Shown here: in pieces, positions 21,644-31,254 of the stretch | Layout: each line of letters starts with the position of its first letter | Position numbering within the stretch: position 1 is the first letter of the stretch | NCBI RefSeq assembly: GCF_024346755.1 | Contig: NZ_AP024862.1 | Span: forward strand, 434,001-498,000 | Origin: Vibrio aerogenes | Lineage (GTDB): Bacteria > Pseudomonadota > Gammaproteobacteria > Enterobacterales > Vibrionaceae | Reading direction: 5' to 3' | Length of the DNA stretch: 64,000 nucleotides | Position numbers and translations under genes: made by a program | Notes under the pieces: model-generated | Seen by the model: the letters and a program-made list of their open reading frames with translations, nothing else | Database searches by the model: none | What the model was told of the DNA's origin: nothing

Positions 21644-22759
21644 ATGAAACACCAACAACATCCGCTTATTTCTCCGGTTTTGGGTACCCGGCGTGTGATT
21701 GACAGCTTTCATTTCGGTACGCCGGGCTGCGGCAGGAAAATCTATATTCAGGCCTCTCTGCATGCGGACGAACTCCCCGGAATGCTGGCTGCATGGAAAC
21801 TAAAGCAGCAGCTGCATGAACTGGAAGCTCAGGGATGTATTCAGGGAGAGATCATCGTGGTTCCGGTTGCCAATCCTGTGGGGCAGAACCAGCACCTGAT
21901 GGATGTACATCTGGGGCGTTATGAAACGGAAACCGGTCAGAATTTCAACCGGGGCTATTACGACACTTATGCGCAGGTGGCGGATCTGGTTGAAAATCAG
22001 CTTTCAGATGATCCGCAGGAAAATAAGAAAATTATCCGGCTGGCATTGCGTCAGGCGATTCAGTCATGGCAGGTTGAAACTGAAATGCATTCGATGCAAA
22101 AAACGTTGCAGTCACTTTGTTGTGATGCCGATGTTATCATTGATATGCACTGTGATTTTGAAGCCGTACAACATGTATACAGTACGTATTATTCATGGGA
22201 AAGTATGATTCCGCTTGCCTGCTGGCTGGATTCGAAGGCGAATATGCTGGCTGATGAAACCGGCGGCAATCCTTTCGACTCAGCTTTTGATATGGTCTGG
22301 CAGCGTTTGCATGCCCGCTTTGGTGACATCATTCCCAAAGGATGTCAGTCGGTGACGCTGGAGTTGTGCGGACAGGCCGATGTGTCACACAACAAAAGCA
22401 ATCAGGATGCAGAAGCGCTACTCAATTATTTACGTCATCTTGAAGTGCTGATTGACCGTGCTGCGGATGAGTATGATCCACAGACTTTGTATGTGAGTGA
22501 TTTAACGGCAGTTGAACCGCTGAAAAGCCCATTTGGCGGTGTTGTAGTACTTTGTGCTGAAGTGGGTGAGCAGGTCACCGCAGGCCAGCTGATTGCTGAA
22601 GTGATTGATCCGGTGACGGATGAAGTCGCGCAGATCAGGGCAACGCATCCGGGGTTACTTTTCTCCCGGACAATGCGCAGAACGGCAACCGCCGGTATGC
22701 TGGTCGCACATGTGGCCGGGGAAATTCCGGTGCGCAGCGGATATCTGCTGGCTCCCTGA
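21644..22759 (+). CDS. AstE/aspartoacylase-family deacylase, AotO-like
   Basis: A 371-residue zinc hydrolase of the succinylglutamate desuccinylase/aspartoacylase group. Probable ligands are His40 and Glu43 (LHADELPG) and His169 (DMHC). The NFNR motif (100-103) and a catalytic Glu240 (VTLELCG) are present. Residues from ~290 form a lipoyl-like beta domain (SPFGGVVVLCAEVGEQVTAGQL). The pairing with an amino acid binding protein suggests it removes an acyl group from an imported amino acid derivative. Pseudomonas carries a gene of this type (aotO) inside its arginine transporter operon. The substrate is unknown. Confidence 0.8.
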   Translation: MKHQQHPLISPVLGTRRVIDSFHFGTPGCGRKIYIQASLHADELPGMLAAWKLKQQLHELEAQGCIQGEIIVVPVANPVGQNQHLMDVHLGRYETETGQNFNRGYYDTYAQVADLVENQLSDDPQENKKIIRLALRQAIQSWQVETEMHSMQKTLQSLCCDADVIIDMHCDFEAVQHVYSTYYSWESMIPLACWLDSKANMLADETGGNPFDSAFDMVWQRLHARFGDIIPKGCQSVTLELCGQADVSHNKSNQDAEALLNYLRHLEVLIDRAADEYDPQTLYVSDLTAVEPLKSPFGGVVVLCAEVGEQVTAGQLIAEVIDPVTDEVAQIRATHPGLLFSRTMRRTATAGMLVAHVAGEIPVRSGYLLAP

Positions 22760-22769
22760 GTGTTACCGG

Positions 22770-22858
22770 AAACCAGAGTGTTACCTGAAATACGACGCAT
22801 CACCTGAAATATTGCGTATCACATTATTACGTATCACATTATTACGTATCACATTAAA
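22770..22858. repeat. Short intergenic tandem array A (18- and 15-bp units)
   Basis: Three consecutive 15-bp units CGTATCACATTATTA start at 22815, 22830 and 22845, the last one partial. Before them lie two or three looser ~18-bp copies of AGTGTTACCTGAAATACG. The array separates the deacylase gene from its terminator. Confidence 0.75.
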
Positions 22859-22874
22859 AATTGCTGATCACCAG

Positions 22875-22914
22875 AAACAATGAAGCCCGTCATTGCTGCC
22901 GGGCTTCATTGTTT
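22875..22914. terminator. Terminator after the AotO-like gene
   Basis: AAACAATGAAGCCCG and CGGGCTTCATTGTTT form a 15-bp perfect stem with a 10-base loop. The arms end in T's or A's on both strands, so it may work in both directions. Confidence 0.75.
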
Positions 22915-22944
22915 GAGCATATGCCGATTGGGTCAATCCAGAAT

Positions 22945-23096
22945 TATACCAATCTGGAAAATAAACTGATCATCTTGATGTGTCTGGTGGAGCAAACATA
23001 CAAGGGCATGGATGCCCTTGTTTAAGCGCCCATGGATGGCTTGAGCGGTTTGCGGAACCAGATATATCCAGATCAGAAAATGACTTAGAATGGTAT
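22945..23096. mobile_element. MITE-like dispersed element, full copy
   Basis: About 152 bp bounded by TATACCA on the left and TGGTAT on the right. The left end (ACCAATCTGGAAAATA) and the right end (TATCCAGATCAGAAAATGAC onward to TGGTAT) recur at 57230-57276, where the middle is missing. No coding capacity. The right end touches the stop codon of the CAP-domain gene. It fits a small non-autonomous repeat, though no transposase or target duplication can be shown. Confidence 0.55.
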
Positions 23097-23977
23097 TACT
23101 GGCGGCCAAAATCTGCGGTCCAGTAAACAGAATAGGCTGAACCGGAAGCTGTCTTTTTGTCAGCCCCGATTTCTGTGAAATTCTCATTCATGATATTGCT
23201 GCAATGGCCGCTGCTCTTGAGCCATCCGTCCATCACCTGATCAACGCTGCTGTATCCGGCGGCAATGTTTTCTCCCCACCAGGAAGCGTTATAACCGGTG
23301 TCAGAGATCCGGTCCTGTATCGAAGAACCATCGGAGCCGGTGTGAGAGAAGATGTTATTGTCAGCCATATCCGCATTGTGTCGTGCGGCGGCACTGGCCA
23401 GTTTACAGTTCCAGGTCAGCGCAGGTGCTGCCGGATAGTATGTACTGCCACAGGTTCTGCCTTCACTGCGTGCGGCATTGTGAGCGGCCAGCAATTCACT
23501 TTGAGCGGCTGTCATTTCACAATCACCAGTGGTTTGTCCGCTGTCACCGTTTCCATCATCATTCCCGCTATCTCCCTGGCTGCCTGCCGTATAACTGGCA
23601 AGCAGTGAAACGCCTGAATAATCATAATAGCCATGAAGCATAATGTAATATGTGGTGTCTGTTTGTGTCAGGTTGCCACAGCTTTCATTGTTGCCGGTTT
23701 GATAAGGCCTGCAATCATAACTATACAATGTCGGCGTCTGTCCTGCTTTCACATAAAGATCCACGTCGCCGCTGCCACCACTGGTTTTAATGACCAGATT
23801 CGTCGCATTGGCAGGGACCTGAATCGTAAAATATTGCTGGCTGTTGGTTGAGCCACTTAAAGCGGTTGCCGGTACAGCATTGGTCAGTACCGTTTCATTT
23901 GCCGCATGTGCAAAACAGAAAGGTGTCAGGCAGGCGATGAGCCCGGGAAGAATGTTCTTGGCTTTGAGTTGCATCAT
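23096..23977 (-). CDS. Secreted PPC-CAP domain protein
   Basis: A 293-residue exported protein. After the signal peptide (residues ~1-25) comes a pre-peptidase C-terminal (PPC) beta domain (about 40-130; FTIQVPANATNLVIKTSGGSGDVDLYVKAG), then a short Gly/Asp/Asn-rich linker. A CAP (SCP/PR-1) domain follows (about 155-290) with HNAARSEG, ARHNADMADNNIFSHTG, GENIAAGY and SSGHCSNIMN. Conserved His and Glu of the CAP cavity are present. Bacterial CAP proteins are extracellular with unclear activity; PPC domains are common on Vibrio exoenzymes. Its TAA stop lies inside the edge of a MITE-like repeat. Confidence 0.88.
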   Translation of the reverse strand: MMQLKAKNILPGLIACLTPFCFAHAANETVLTNAVPATALSGSTNSQQYFTIQVPANATNLVIKTSGGSGDVDLYVKAGQTPTLYSYDCRPYQTGNNESCGNLTQTDTTYYIMLHGYYDYSGVSLLASYTAGSQGDSGNDDGNGDSGQTTGDCEMTAAQSELLAAHNAARSEGRTCGSTYYPAAPALTWNCKLASAAARHNADMADNNIFSHTGSDGSSIQDRISDTGYNASWWGENIAAGYSSVDQVMDGWLKSSGHCSNIMNENFTEIGADKKTASGSAYSVYWTADFGRQ

Positions 23978-24373
23978 TTTCTTTGTCCTTATCAGGAGAT
24001 TGAATCAAGGAAACGATTGCTTGATTGTTTCCCAGCGAATTGACGTTGCTTTTTTGTGTTGTAAACCAGTTTTGTAAATCAGAATTGTGTTTTTACAGGA
24101 CTGTTTTTACAGGACAGGCCGTGGCTGCATTCTATGCGCTTGAAAGCCCTGAATATTTTTGTGGTGAATAGTATAGAAATAACGCGATATCAGAAAGGCG
24201 AATACGAAGAATTATCGTTGATATGATACCTTCAGCTGAGAATAGATACTTATTGATGACAGAAGTGTTATTTTCATTTTTGATGGCTGATTTGGGCTGG
24301 TTATATAATTAAGTTATTGTAAATATGATGTTTTTTAAAAGGAAACCGATTTCCGTTTTTCTGTCCGGCCGGA
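23978..24373. other. Gene-free region between the CAP and XRE-type genes
   Basis: No gene seen. It contains the promoter region of the CAP gene and, near 24341-24360, a weak hairpin (GGAAA-CCGA-TTTCC followed by GTTTTT) that could end the XRE-type gene on the other strand. Confidence 0.35.
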
Positions 24374-25234
24374 TTAATTTTCCGATGCGCTGAAAATATG
24401 CGGTGAATTCAGATTGCCCGGCGTTTCAAGTCTGGCGCGGATTGCAGGAGAAATGATTTCATTATCAATTGCAAATAAACCGATTTCACTGAGTTTCCGG
24501 CGCAACGGGATATCCGGGCTGATCCGTTCGAATACGATTCTTGAAGCAAAAGGAATCCGGGAATTTCGCCCCTGAATGCCCAGGGTAATACCGGACAGCA
24601 GACTAAAACTCCCTTTCGTGGCGCCATACAGAATGGTCTGGGATATTGCCCGCTGACAATGGACCCCGTAATCGATAATCTGAAGCCGCTCTCCGAGTAA
24701 AAAGACCACGCCGACAAATTTTCCGATTTCATAGCCGTTCAGCATGGCCTGACCGGGTTCTGCCTTTTCATAAAAGTGGGAGTAGCAAATGCCGTTTTTG
24801 ACCGATAAACGCGCAAAACTCTTGCTGATATGGCCTTCGTAAGACGGTGTTAAGTAATAGTAATAATAATCTCCGAGATAGCGTTCTATTTCTCCGGCGC
24901 TGTGCTGCATCATATTTTCCAACAGCCGGGTGTGGCGCTGTCCGGCCGGGCTGTCATCCAGAATGCTCTGTGGTTTACGGTTGCGTTCCCGCGCAGAAAT
25001 TAATGCCCTGAACTGATCGGTAGGTAGTGTCATTTCCTCGCTTTCCACGCCAAAAAAATCACAGATTTTCCGCAGGCTCTGGAGCGTTGGCATACTGCTG
25101 CCATTGAGGTATTTGGAAAATTGCTGGCGGTTCATGCCCATTTTCCGGCAACAACCGGAGATGCTGTCACTGTAACTGCAAAGTAAGCGGAGATTCATTG
25201 CCAGATTGTTTGTGTCCATCATTTTCTGATTCAT
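24374..25234 (-). CDS. XRE-type helix-turn-helix regulator with large C-terminal domain
   Basis: A 286-residue protein. Residues ~12-68 form a helix-turn-helix of the Cro/CI type (CCRKMGMNRQQFSKYLNGSSMPTLQSLRKICDFFGV). The remaining ~200 residues are a soluble domain that I do not recognise (GDYYYYYLTPSYEGHISKSFARLSVK...). The start is ATG 25234, with a GTG one codon upstream as alternative and no good ribosome site. It is divergent from betI, which could be chance. The length and layout resemble uncharacterised proteobacterial regulators. Confidence 0.75.
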   Translation of the reverse strand: MNQKMMDTNNLAMNLRLLCSYSDSISGCCRKMGMNRQQFSKYLNGSSMPTLQSLRKICDFFGVESEEMTLPTDQFRALISARERNRKPQSILDDSPAGQRHTRLLENMMQHSAGEIERYLGDYYYYYLTPSYEGHISKSFARLSVKNGICYSHFYEKAEPGQAMLNGYEIGKFVGVVFLLGERLQIIDYGVHCQRAISQTILYGATKGSFSLLSGITLGIQGRNSRIPFASRIVFERISPDIPLRRKLSEIGLFAIDNEIISPAIRARLETPGNLNSPHIFSASEN

Positions 25235-25590
25235 CACGTTATTTTGCTTTACCCGCCCGGTTGATCTTTATTATGACATTTTTATTAATGTACTTGATTT
25301 GCTGATGGATTGCGAATAGCGAACCACCGGTCGTGACTGGGGTCAGGCGGTCATCAGACTCAGTTGCCCTGTTACCCGTAGACGGTTTGTGGATAAATGC
25401 AAGACCTCAAATAAATATGCTACCTCTTTGTATAACATTTAAATATATAACTATCTGATTTTAAATCATTAAAATTGATCGCATGTTATTCTGTGATGGT
25501 TTTATCAGTAAAAATTAATTTGAACTCTAACTATATTTCTGGCATTTTATATTTAACTAATCATTCAATAAAAAATAATCACCTCACTTT
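25235..25590. other. Divergent promoter region between the XRE-type regulator and betI
   Basis: 356 bp without a gene and very AT-rich after 25420. It holds the bet operon promoter. TTGAAC (25519-25524) and CATTCAAT (25562-25569) resemble half-sites of BetI-type operators, but the match is too short to be sure. Confidence 0.4.
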
Positions 25591-26187
25591 ATGCCGAAGA
25601 CAGGAATGCCAGATATCAGGAAACCACAGCTCGTGAATGCCACGATGTCTGTGATTGATCGGGTCGGGTTACACGCTGCCAGTATTGCTTTAATCAGCAA
25701 AGAAGCAGGATTGTCTGCCGGGATCATCAATCACTATTTTGGCGGTAAGCATGGGTTGCTTGAAGAAACGATGCGGGAAATCCTGCGTCAGCATGGCCGT
25801 ACAATCCAGAACCTGCTGAAATATATCCCGCCGGAAGATCATCAAAGCCGGATTAATGCGATTATCAGCGGCAATTTTGAAGGCTATCAGGCGGAAAGTA
25901 AGGTCGTGAAGGTATGGCTGGCTTTTTGGTCTTATGCCATGCATGACATACAACTCAGCCGCCTGCAAAGAGTGAATGAAAAGCGGTTAATCTCGCATTT
26001 GAAAATTGAATTGAAAGCGCTTTTGCCTTCTGAGCGGGTGATTCCGGTGGCTCAGGGTGTTGCGTCACTGATTGACGGGCTCTGGTTACGCGGGGCGCTG
26101 AATCCGCAGGGGATCGATGTGGCAAAAGCCCGGGATATCATCAATGATTACCTGAACCTGCAACTTCAAATTTACGCTAAAACATAA
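25591..26187 (+). CDS. betI: TetR-family repressor BetI
   Basis: A 198-residue choline-responsive repressor of glycine betaine synthesis. The start [20 protein letters not shown] and the helix-turn-helix ([34 protein letters not shown]) are typical of BetI. It is the first gene of betIBA-proXWV and is 18 bp from betB. Repression of its own operon, relieved by choline, is known for the family. Confidence 0.95.
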   Translation: MPKTGMPDIRKPQLVNATMSVIDRVGLHAASIALISKEAGLSAGIINHYFGGKHGLLEETMREILRQHGRTIQNLLKYIPPEDHQSRINAIISGNFEGYQAESKVVKVWLAFWSYAMHDIQLSRLQRVNEKRLISHLKIELKALLPSERVIPVAQGVASLIDGLWLRGALNPQGIDVAKARDIINDYLNLQLQIYAKT

Positions 26188-26205
26188 CGAATTAAGTCAG
26201 ATAAA

Positions 26206-27666
26206 ATGGAAATTAAATCTTTATATATTGATGGCAAAGCCGTCATGGCAACGTCTGGTGAGACGTTCTCAAACTACAATCCGGCCACCGGAGAAGTGAT
26301 TGCTGAGCTGGGACAGGCTTCTCAACAGGATATGGAAAAAGCGATCGAATCAGCAAAACGTGGTTTTGCACTCTGGTCGGCCATGTCGCCGACAGAGCGA
26401 AGCCGGATTCTGCTCAAAGCCGTTGCAATTCTTCGTGAGCGCAATGATGAACTGGCCCGTGTTGAAGTACTGGATACCGGAAAAGCGCTGCAGGAAGCCA
26501 TTGATGTCGATGTCGTGACCGGTGCGGACGTGATTGAATATTTTGCCGGACTGGCACCTGCGATGCAGGGCGAACAGCAGCCGCTGGGACAGAGTCAGTT
26601 TTTCTATACCCGCCGCGAACCTCTGGGCATTTGTGCCGGTATTGGTGCATGGAATTATCCGATTCAGATCGCGATGTGGAAATCAGCTCCGGCACTGGCG
26701 GCTGGGAACGCGATGATTTTCAAACCTTCCGAAGAAACGCCGACAGGCGCCCTGAAACTGGCAGAAATATTTACCGAAGCCGGAATGCCGGACGGGGTCT
26801 TTAATGTGTTGCAGGGCGACTATCGTGTTGGTCAGATGCTGACGGCACATCCGGATATTGCCAAAGTTTCCTTTACCGGTGAAACCGGCACGGGGAAAGC
26901 CGTGATGACTGACAGTGCGAAAACACTGAAATCAGTCACTATGGAACTTGGCGGGAAGTCACCCATGATCATTTTTGATGATGCCAAACTGGATCAAGCA
27001 GTATCTGCGGCGATGACTGCGAACTTCTATACACAGGGCGAAGTTTGTACCTGTTGTACGCGGGTGTTCGTCCACGAAAATATCTACGATGCGTTTGTCG
27101 AACAGGTGAAGCGCCGGACTGAGAAAATGAGTATTGGTGATCCGATGGATATCAACACTCAGGTTGGTGCTCTGATTTCTACAGAGCATCTGGGCAAAGT
27201 CATGAACATGATTGAGCAGGCAAAAAGCAGTGGTGCTACTTTGCTGACCGGTGGTTATCAGGTGAAAGACAATGGTCTGGACAAAGGGAATTTTGTCATT
27301 CCGACGGTCTTTACGGACTGTACTGATGACATGCCACATGTGCAGCAGGAAATCTTCGGTCCGGTGATGTCCGTGCTGAAATTCAGTGATGAAGATGAAG
27401 TGATTCGTCGCGCGAATGACACCGATTACGGGCTGGCAGCTTCAGTGTTTACTCAGAACCTGGCGCGCGCGCACCGGGTCATTCATCAGATTGAAGCCGG
27501 GATTTGCTGGGTGAATACCTGGGGTGATTCTCCGGCTGAAATGCCGGTCGGTGGCTACAAGCATTCTGGCGTTGGCCGTGAAAACGGACCGGAAACGCTG
27601 CTTCATTACACGCAAACCAAAAGTGTTCTGATTGAAATGAATGATTTTGAAGGGCCATACGCGTAA
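26206..27666 (+). CDS. betB: Betaine aldehyde dehydrogenase
   Basis: A 486-residue NAD(P)-dependent dehydrogenase making glycine betaine from betaine aldehyde. It has the nucleotide-binding FTGETGTG (223-230), the general base Glu247 (MELGGKSP) and the catalytic Cys281 in GEVCTCCTR, a BetB-like context. Length and order match the Vibrio bet operon. It lies between betI and betA with short spacers. Confidence 0.95.
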   Translation: MEIKSLYIDGKAVMATSGETFSNYNPATGEVIAELGQASQQDMEKAIESAKRGFALWSAMSPTERSRILLKAVAILRERNDELARVEVLDTGKALQEAIDVDVVTGADVIEYFAGLAPAMQGEQQPLGQSQFFYTRREPLGICAGIGAWNYPIQIAMWKSAPALAAGNAMIFKPSEETPTGALKLAEIFTEAGMPDGVFNVLQGDYRVGQMLTAHPDIAKVSFTGETGTGKAVMTDSAKTLKSVTMELGGKSPMIIFDDAKLDQAVSAAMTANFYTQGEVCTCCTRVFVHENIYDAFVEQVKRRTEKMSIGDPMDINTQVGALISTEHLGKVMNMIEQAKSSGATLLTGGYQVKDNGLDKGNFVIPTVFTDCTDDMPHVQQEIFGPVMSVLKFSDEDEVIRRANDTDYGLAASVFTQNLARAHRVIHQIEAGICWVNTWGDSPAEMPVGGYKHSGVGRENGPETLLHYTQTKSVLIEMNDFEGPYA

Positions 27667-27680
27667 GCGGGAGTCAGATC

Positions 27681-29381
27681 ATGCAAAAGAATTTTGACTA
27701 TATCATTGTGGGTGCCGGCTCTGCCGGTTGTGTGCTGGCAGACAGGTTGTCTGCTTCTGGTGAGCATCAGGTGCTGTTACTGGAAGCTGGCGGTACAGAT
27801 AAAAGCATTTTTATTCAGATGCCGACTGCGCTCTCTTATCCGATGAATACAGAAAAGTATGCCTGGCAGTTTGAGTCTCAGTCCGAACCCGGACTGGATG
27901 GGCGCAAGCTGCATTGTCCCCGCGGTAAAGTGCTGGGTGGTGGTTCCTCGATCAACGGAATGGTCTATGTGCGTGGTCATGCCTGTGATTTCGACGAGTG
28001 GGAAGCTCAGGGGGCGAAAGGCTGGAATTATAAAGCCTGTCTGCCTTATTTCCGCCGTGCAGAAACCTGGGTGAAAGGGGAAGATGCGTATCGTGGTGGT
28101 CAGGGGCCGCTTGGCACCTGTATCGGTAACGAGATGAAGCTGAATCCACTGTATCAGGCATTCATCGATGCCGGCCGGGATGCCGGTTACCCGGTGACGC
28201 AGGATTATAACGGTTATCAGCAGGAAGGTTTCGGCCCGATGCATATGACTGTTGATAAAGGTGTGCGTGCTTCCACTTCAAATGCTTATCTGCGTCGCGC
28301 TTTGAAACGGCCAAATCTGACACTGGTGAAAAAGGTTGTGGTCAGAAAGATTCTGTTGGATGACAAAACCGCGACCGGGATTGAGTATGAACAGTCGGGT
28401 CAAATCAAACAGGTACATGCACAGCAAGAAGTGATCTCCTGTGCCGGGTCAATTGGTTCGCCCCAATTGCTGCAATTGTCCGGGATTGGCCCTGAGGCGG
28501 TTCTGGAAAAAGCCGGTGTCCCTGTTGTGCATGACTTACCGGGCGTGGGCGAGAATTTACAGGATCACCTTGAAGTTTATTTTCAGTATCACTGTACTCA
28601 GCCCATCACACTGAACAGCAAGCTTGGCTTAATTAGTAAAGGGCTGATTGGTACTGAATGGATTCTGACCCGTAAAGGGCTGGGTGCGACGAACCATTTT
28701 GAATCGTGTGCTTTTATCCGTTCCCGGAAAGGATTGAAGTGGCCAAATATTCAATACCACTTCCTGCCTGCGGCGATGCGTTATGACGGACAGGCGGCAT
28801 TCGACGGTCACGGTTTTCAGGTTCACGTTGGGCCGAATAAGCCGGAAAGTCGTGGTTATGTGGCAATAAAATCAGCCGATCCACACGACAAGCCAGAGAT
28901 TGTTTTCAACTATATCTCGACCGATCAGGACCGTCAGGATTGGCGCGACTGTATTCGTCTGACCCGTGAGATTCTCGCTCAGCCTGCGCTGGATGCCTAT
29001 CGTGGCGATGAAATTCAGCCCGGTGCAGCGGTCACCTCCGATGAAGCAATCGATGCCTGGGTGAAAGAGAATGTTGAGAGTGCTTATCACCCGTCGTGCA
29101 GCTGCAAGATGGGGGATGATGATGACCCGATGGCAGTACTGGATGAACAGTGCTGTGTCCGTGGCATCAATAATCTGCGGGTTGTGGATTCATCCATCTT
29201 CCCGACCATTACAAACGGTAATCTCAATGCACCAACGATTATGGTCGCTGAGCGTGCCGCTGATCTGATTCTGGGCCATGACTTACTTGCGCCTGCCGGT
29301 GTGGATGTCTGGATTGCTCCGGACTGGGAGAACACGCAGCGACTTCAGGCCTCCAAACGATCTGTACCAACGGATAACTAA
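27681..29381 (+). CDS. betA: Choline dehydrogenase
   Basis: A 566-residue FAD enzyme of the GMC family oxidising choline to betaine aldehyde, membrane-associated in the cell. It has the FAD motif [18 protein letters not shown], the GMC block [20 protein letters not shown], the catalytic region [12 protein letters not shown] and [10 protein letters not shown]. It follows betB by 14 bp. A paralogue with its own regulator is at 17816-19519. Confidence 0.95.
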   Translation: MQKNFDYIIVGAGSAGCVLADRLSASGEHQVLLLEAGGTDKSIFIQMPTALSYPMNTEKYAWQFESQSEPGLDGRKLHCPRGKVLGGGSSINGMVYVRGHACDFDEWEAQGAKGWNYKACLPYFRRAETWVKGEDAYRGGQGPLGTCIGNEMKLNPLYQAFIDAGRDAGYPVTQDYNGYQQEGFGPMHMTVDKGVRASTSNAYLRRALKRPNLTLVKKVVVRKILLDDKTATGIEYEQSGQIKQVHAQQEVISCAGSIGSPQLLQLSGIGPEAVLEKAGVPVVHDLPGVGENLQDHLEVYFQYHCTQPITLNSKLGLISKGLIGTEWILTRKGLGATNHFESCAFIRSRKGLKWPNIQYHFLPAAMRYDGQAAFDGHGFQVHVGPNKPESRGYVAIKSADPHDKPEIVFNYISTDQDRQDWRDCIRLTREILAQPALDAYRGDEIQPGAAVTSDEAIDAWVKENVESAYHPSCSCKMGDDDDPMAVLDEQCCVRGINNLRVVDSSIFPTITNGNLNAPTIMVAERAADLILGHDLLAPAGVDVWIAPDWENTQRLQASKRSVPTDN

Positions 29382-29414
29382 CCAAAAGCCAGCAACTGAA
29401 ATAAGGAAATGATG

Positions 29415-30347
29415 ATGTCTAAAATGAAGACACTATTCACTTTAGGATTAAGTACGCTGTCTGTGAGCGTATACGCGAGCCAGTGTGAAACGGTTCGTTT
29501 TGCTGATGTCGGCTGGACCGACATCACATCAACAACTGCAGTAACCAGTGAACTGCTCAAAGGCATGGGCTATCAGACCAAAACGGATTTGTTGTCTGTG
29601 CCGGTCACTTATTCTTCTATGGCGAACGGGGATATTGACGTTTTCCTCGGCAACTGGATGCCAACCATGGAAGGCGATATTGCCAAATACAGAGATGCCG
29701 GAACCGTCGAAACCGTTCGGGCGAATCTGGAAGGTGCCAAATATACCCTTGCGGTACCTGCATATGTCTACGATGCCGGCGTGCATAGTTTTGCTGATCT
29801 GGCAAAATTCGCGGACAAATTCAGGGATCGCATCTATGGCATCGAGCCGGGGAATGATGGCAACCGGATCATCCAGTCAATGATTGACTCCAATGCATTT
29901 GGGCTGAAAGATTTCAATCTGGTCGAATCGAGTGAAGCCGGGATGGTGTCTCAGGTCTATCGCGCTGTCCGCCGTAAGCAGTGGATTGCTTTCTTGGGCT
30001 GGGCGCCTCATCCGATGAACAACAATATTCAAATGAAATATCTGTCAGGCGGGGATGACTTCTTCGGACCAAATTATGGTGGCGCTAATGTTTATACCAA
30101 TGTTCGCCGTGATTACCTGAAGACCTGTCCGAATGTTGGTCAGTTGTTGAAAAATCTGCAGTTTACCCTGCCGATGGAGAATGAACTGATGGGCAACATT
30201 TTGAATGACAAGATGCAACCACAGAAAGCTGCGCAAAACTGGATGAAAGCCAACATGCAGCAGGTCGATAAGTGGCTGGAAAACGTCAAGACGATTGATG
30301 GCAAACCCGCACTTCAGGCTGTGAATGCTTACCTGAAACAGAAATAA
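29415..30347 (+). CDS. proX: Glycine betaine/choline ABC transporter substrate-binding protein
   Basis: A 310-residue periplasmic binding protein of the OpuAC/ChoX/ProX family. It has a signal peptide (MSKMKTLFTLGLSTLSVSVYA) and a betaine/choline-box-rich mature part (VGWTDITSTTAVTSELLKGMGY; DVFLGNWMP; FLGWAPHPMN). The aromatic residues expected to cage the quaternary ammonium group are present. Of three consecutive ATG codons, 29415 has the best spacing from AAGGA (29403-29407). It belongs to the betIBA-proXWV operon known from Vibrio and probably supplies choline or betaine. Confidence 0.9.
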   Translation: MSKMKTLFTLGLSTLSVSVYASQCETVRFADVGWTDITSTTAVTSELLKGMGYQTKTDLLSVPVTYSSMANGDIDVFLGNWMPTMEGDIAKYRDAGTVETVRANLEGAKYTLAVPAYVYDAGVHSFADLAKFADKFRDRIYGIEPGNDGNRIIQSMIDSNAFGLKDFNLVESSEAGMVSQVYRAVRRKQWIAFLGWAPHPMNNNIQMKYLSGGDDFFGPNYGGANVYTNVRRDYLKTCPNVGQLLKNLQFTLPMENELMGNILNDKMQPQKAAQNWMKANMQQVDKWLENVKTIDGKPALQAVNAYLKQK

Positions 30348-30370
30348 GTTACCAAATACAGAAAAACAGT

Positions 30371-30391
30371 AAGGTGGCATGTTGCCACCTT
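30371..30391 (+). terminator. Intercistronic hairpin between proX and proW
   Basis: AAGGTGGCA and TGCCACCTT form a 9-bp perfect stem around three bases, followed by an A-rich stretch rather than T's. It more likely stabilises the 3' end of proX mRNA than terminates transcription. Confidence 0.55.
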
Positions 30392-30409
30392 AAAAACAAA
30401 GGTCCTATT

Positions 30410-31252
30410 GTGAACTTTATTACAGAGTACAAAATTCCGCTGGGTCAGTGGATGGAAAGTGGTGTTGATTGGCTGACAATGAACGCTTCAGGCTTTTTTG
30501 ATGCAATTTCTTTTTTCCTGGAAACAGTGATTCTTTCGTTGGTGGATCTGTTCAAATGGATGCCTCCTGCCGTGCCGATTTTGATGACAGCCGGGCTCGC
30601 CTGGTATTTGCACCGGAAAGTCTCACTGGTGGTTTTTATTGTGGCAGCATTTTTGCTGATTTTAAATATGGGCTACTGGCAGGAAATGCTGGAAACCTTT
30701 GTTCTGGTTTTTGCAGCGACAACGATTTCCGTATTGATTGGCGTACCCCTGGGAATTATGGCCGGGCACCGTCCATGGCTTTATACACTGATGAGACCGG
30801 TGTTGGACCTGATGCAGACCGTTCCGACGTTTGTCTATCTGATTCCGACACTGGTTCTGTTTGGTCTGGGTATTGTTCCGGGACTGATTTCGACGATCAT
30901 TTTTGCTATCGCAGCGCCAATTCGTCTGACCTACCTCGGGATTACACGTGTGCCGGAAGACCTGATTGAAGCCGGGCGTGCGTTCGGTGCAAGTCGCCGT
31001 AAGCTGCTGTTTAAAGTTGAGCTGCCTGCGGCGATGCCCAGCATTATGACCGGTGTGACACAGTGTATTATGCTGTCTCTTTCTATGGTGGTTATTTCGG
31101 CACTGGTTGGTGCAGATGGGCTCGGGAAACCGGTCGTCAGGGCGCTAAACACAGTGAACATCTCACAAGGCTTTGAAGCGGGACTCGCTATTGTATTGGT
31201 TGCAATTATTCTTGACCGCCTCTGTAAAACCCCAAGCCAGAAGGAGATGTAA
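30410..31252 (+). CDS. proW: Glycine betaine/choline ABC transporter permease
   Basis: A 280-residue inner-membrane permease of the ProW/OpuAB family, with several hydrophobic helices and the EAA loop (IEAGRAFGASRRKLLFKVELPAAMP). The open frame begins at 30374, but the GTG at 30410 (residues VNFITEYKIPLG) is the likely start: AAAGG at 30398-30402 is properly spaced and the earlier codons run through the hairpin. It is followed by proV after 2 bp. Confidence 0.9.
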   Translation: MNFITEYKIPLGQWMESGVDWLTMNASGFFDAISFFLETVILSLVDLFKWMPPAVPILMTAGLAWYLHRKVSLVVFIVAAFLLILNMGYWQEMLETFVLVFAATTISVLIGVPLGIMAGHRPWLYTLMRPVLDLMQTVPTFVYLIPTLVLFGLGIVPGLISTIIFAIAAPIRLTYLGITRVPEDLIEAGRAFGASRRKLLFKVELPAAMPSIMTGVTQCIMLSLSMVVISALVGADGLGKPVVRALNTVNISQGFEAGLAIVLVAIILDRLCKTPSQKEM

Positions 31253-31254
31253 TC

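Noticed and set aside
21644..22759. DoeB-type (ectoine pathway) deacetylase
   Set aside because: The deacylase belongs to the same superfamily, but no other ectoine-degradation genes are present and the context fits AotO better.
22945..23096. Integron attC site
   Set aside because: It lacks the core sites of attC, and there is no integrase or gene cassette array nearby.
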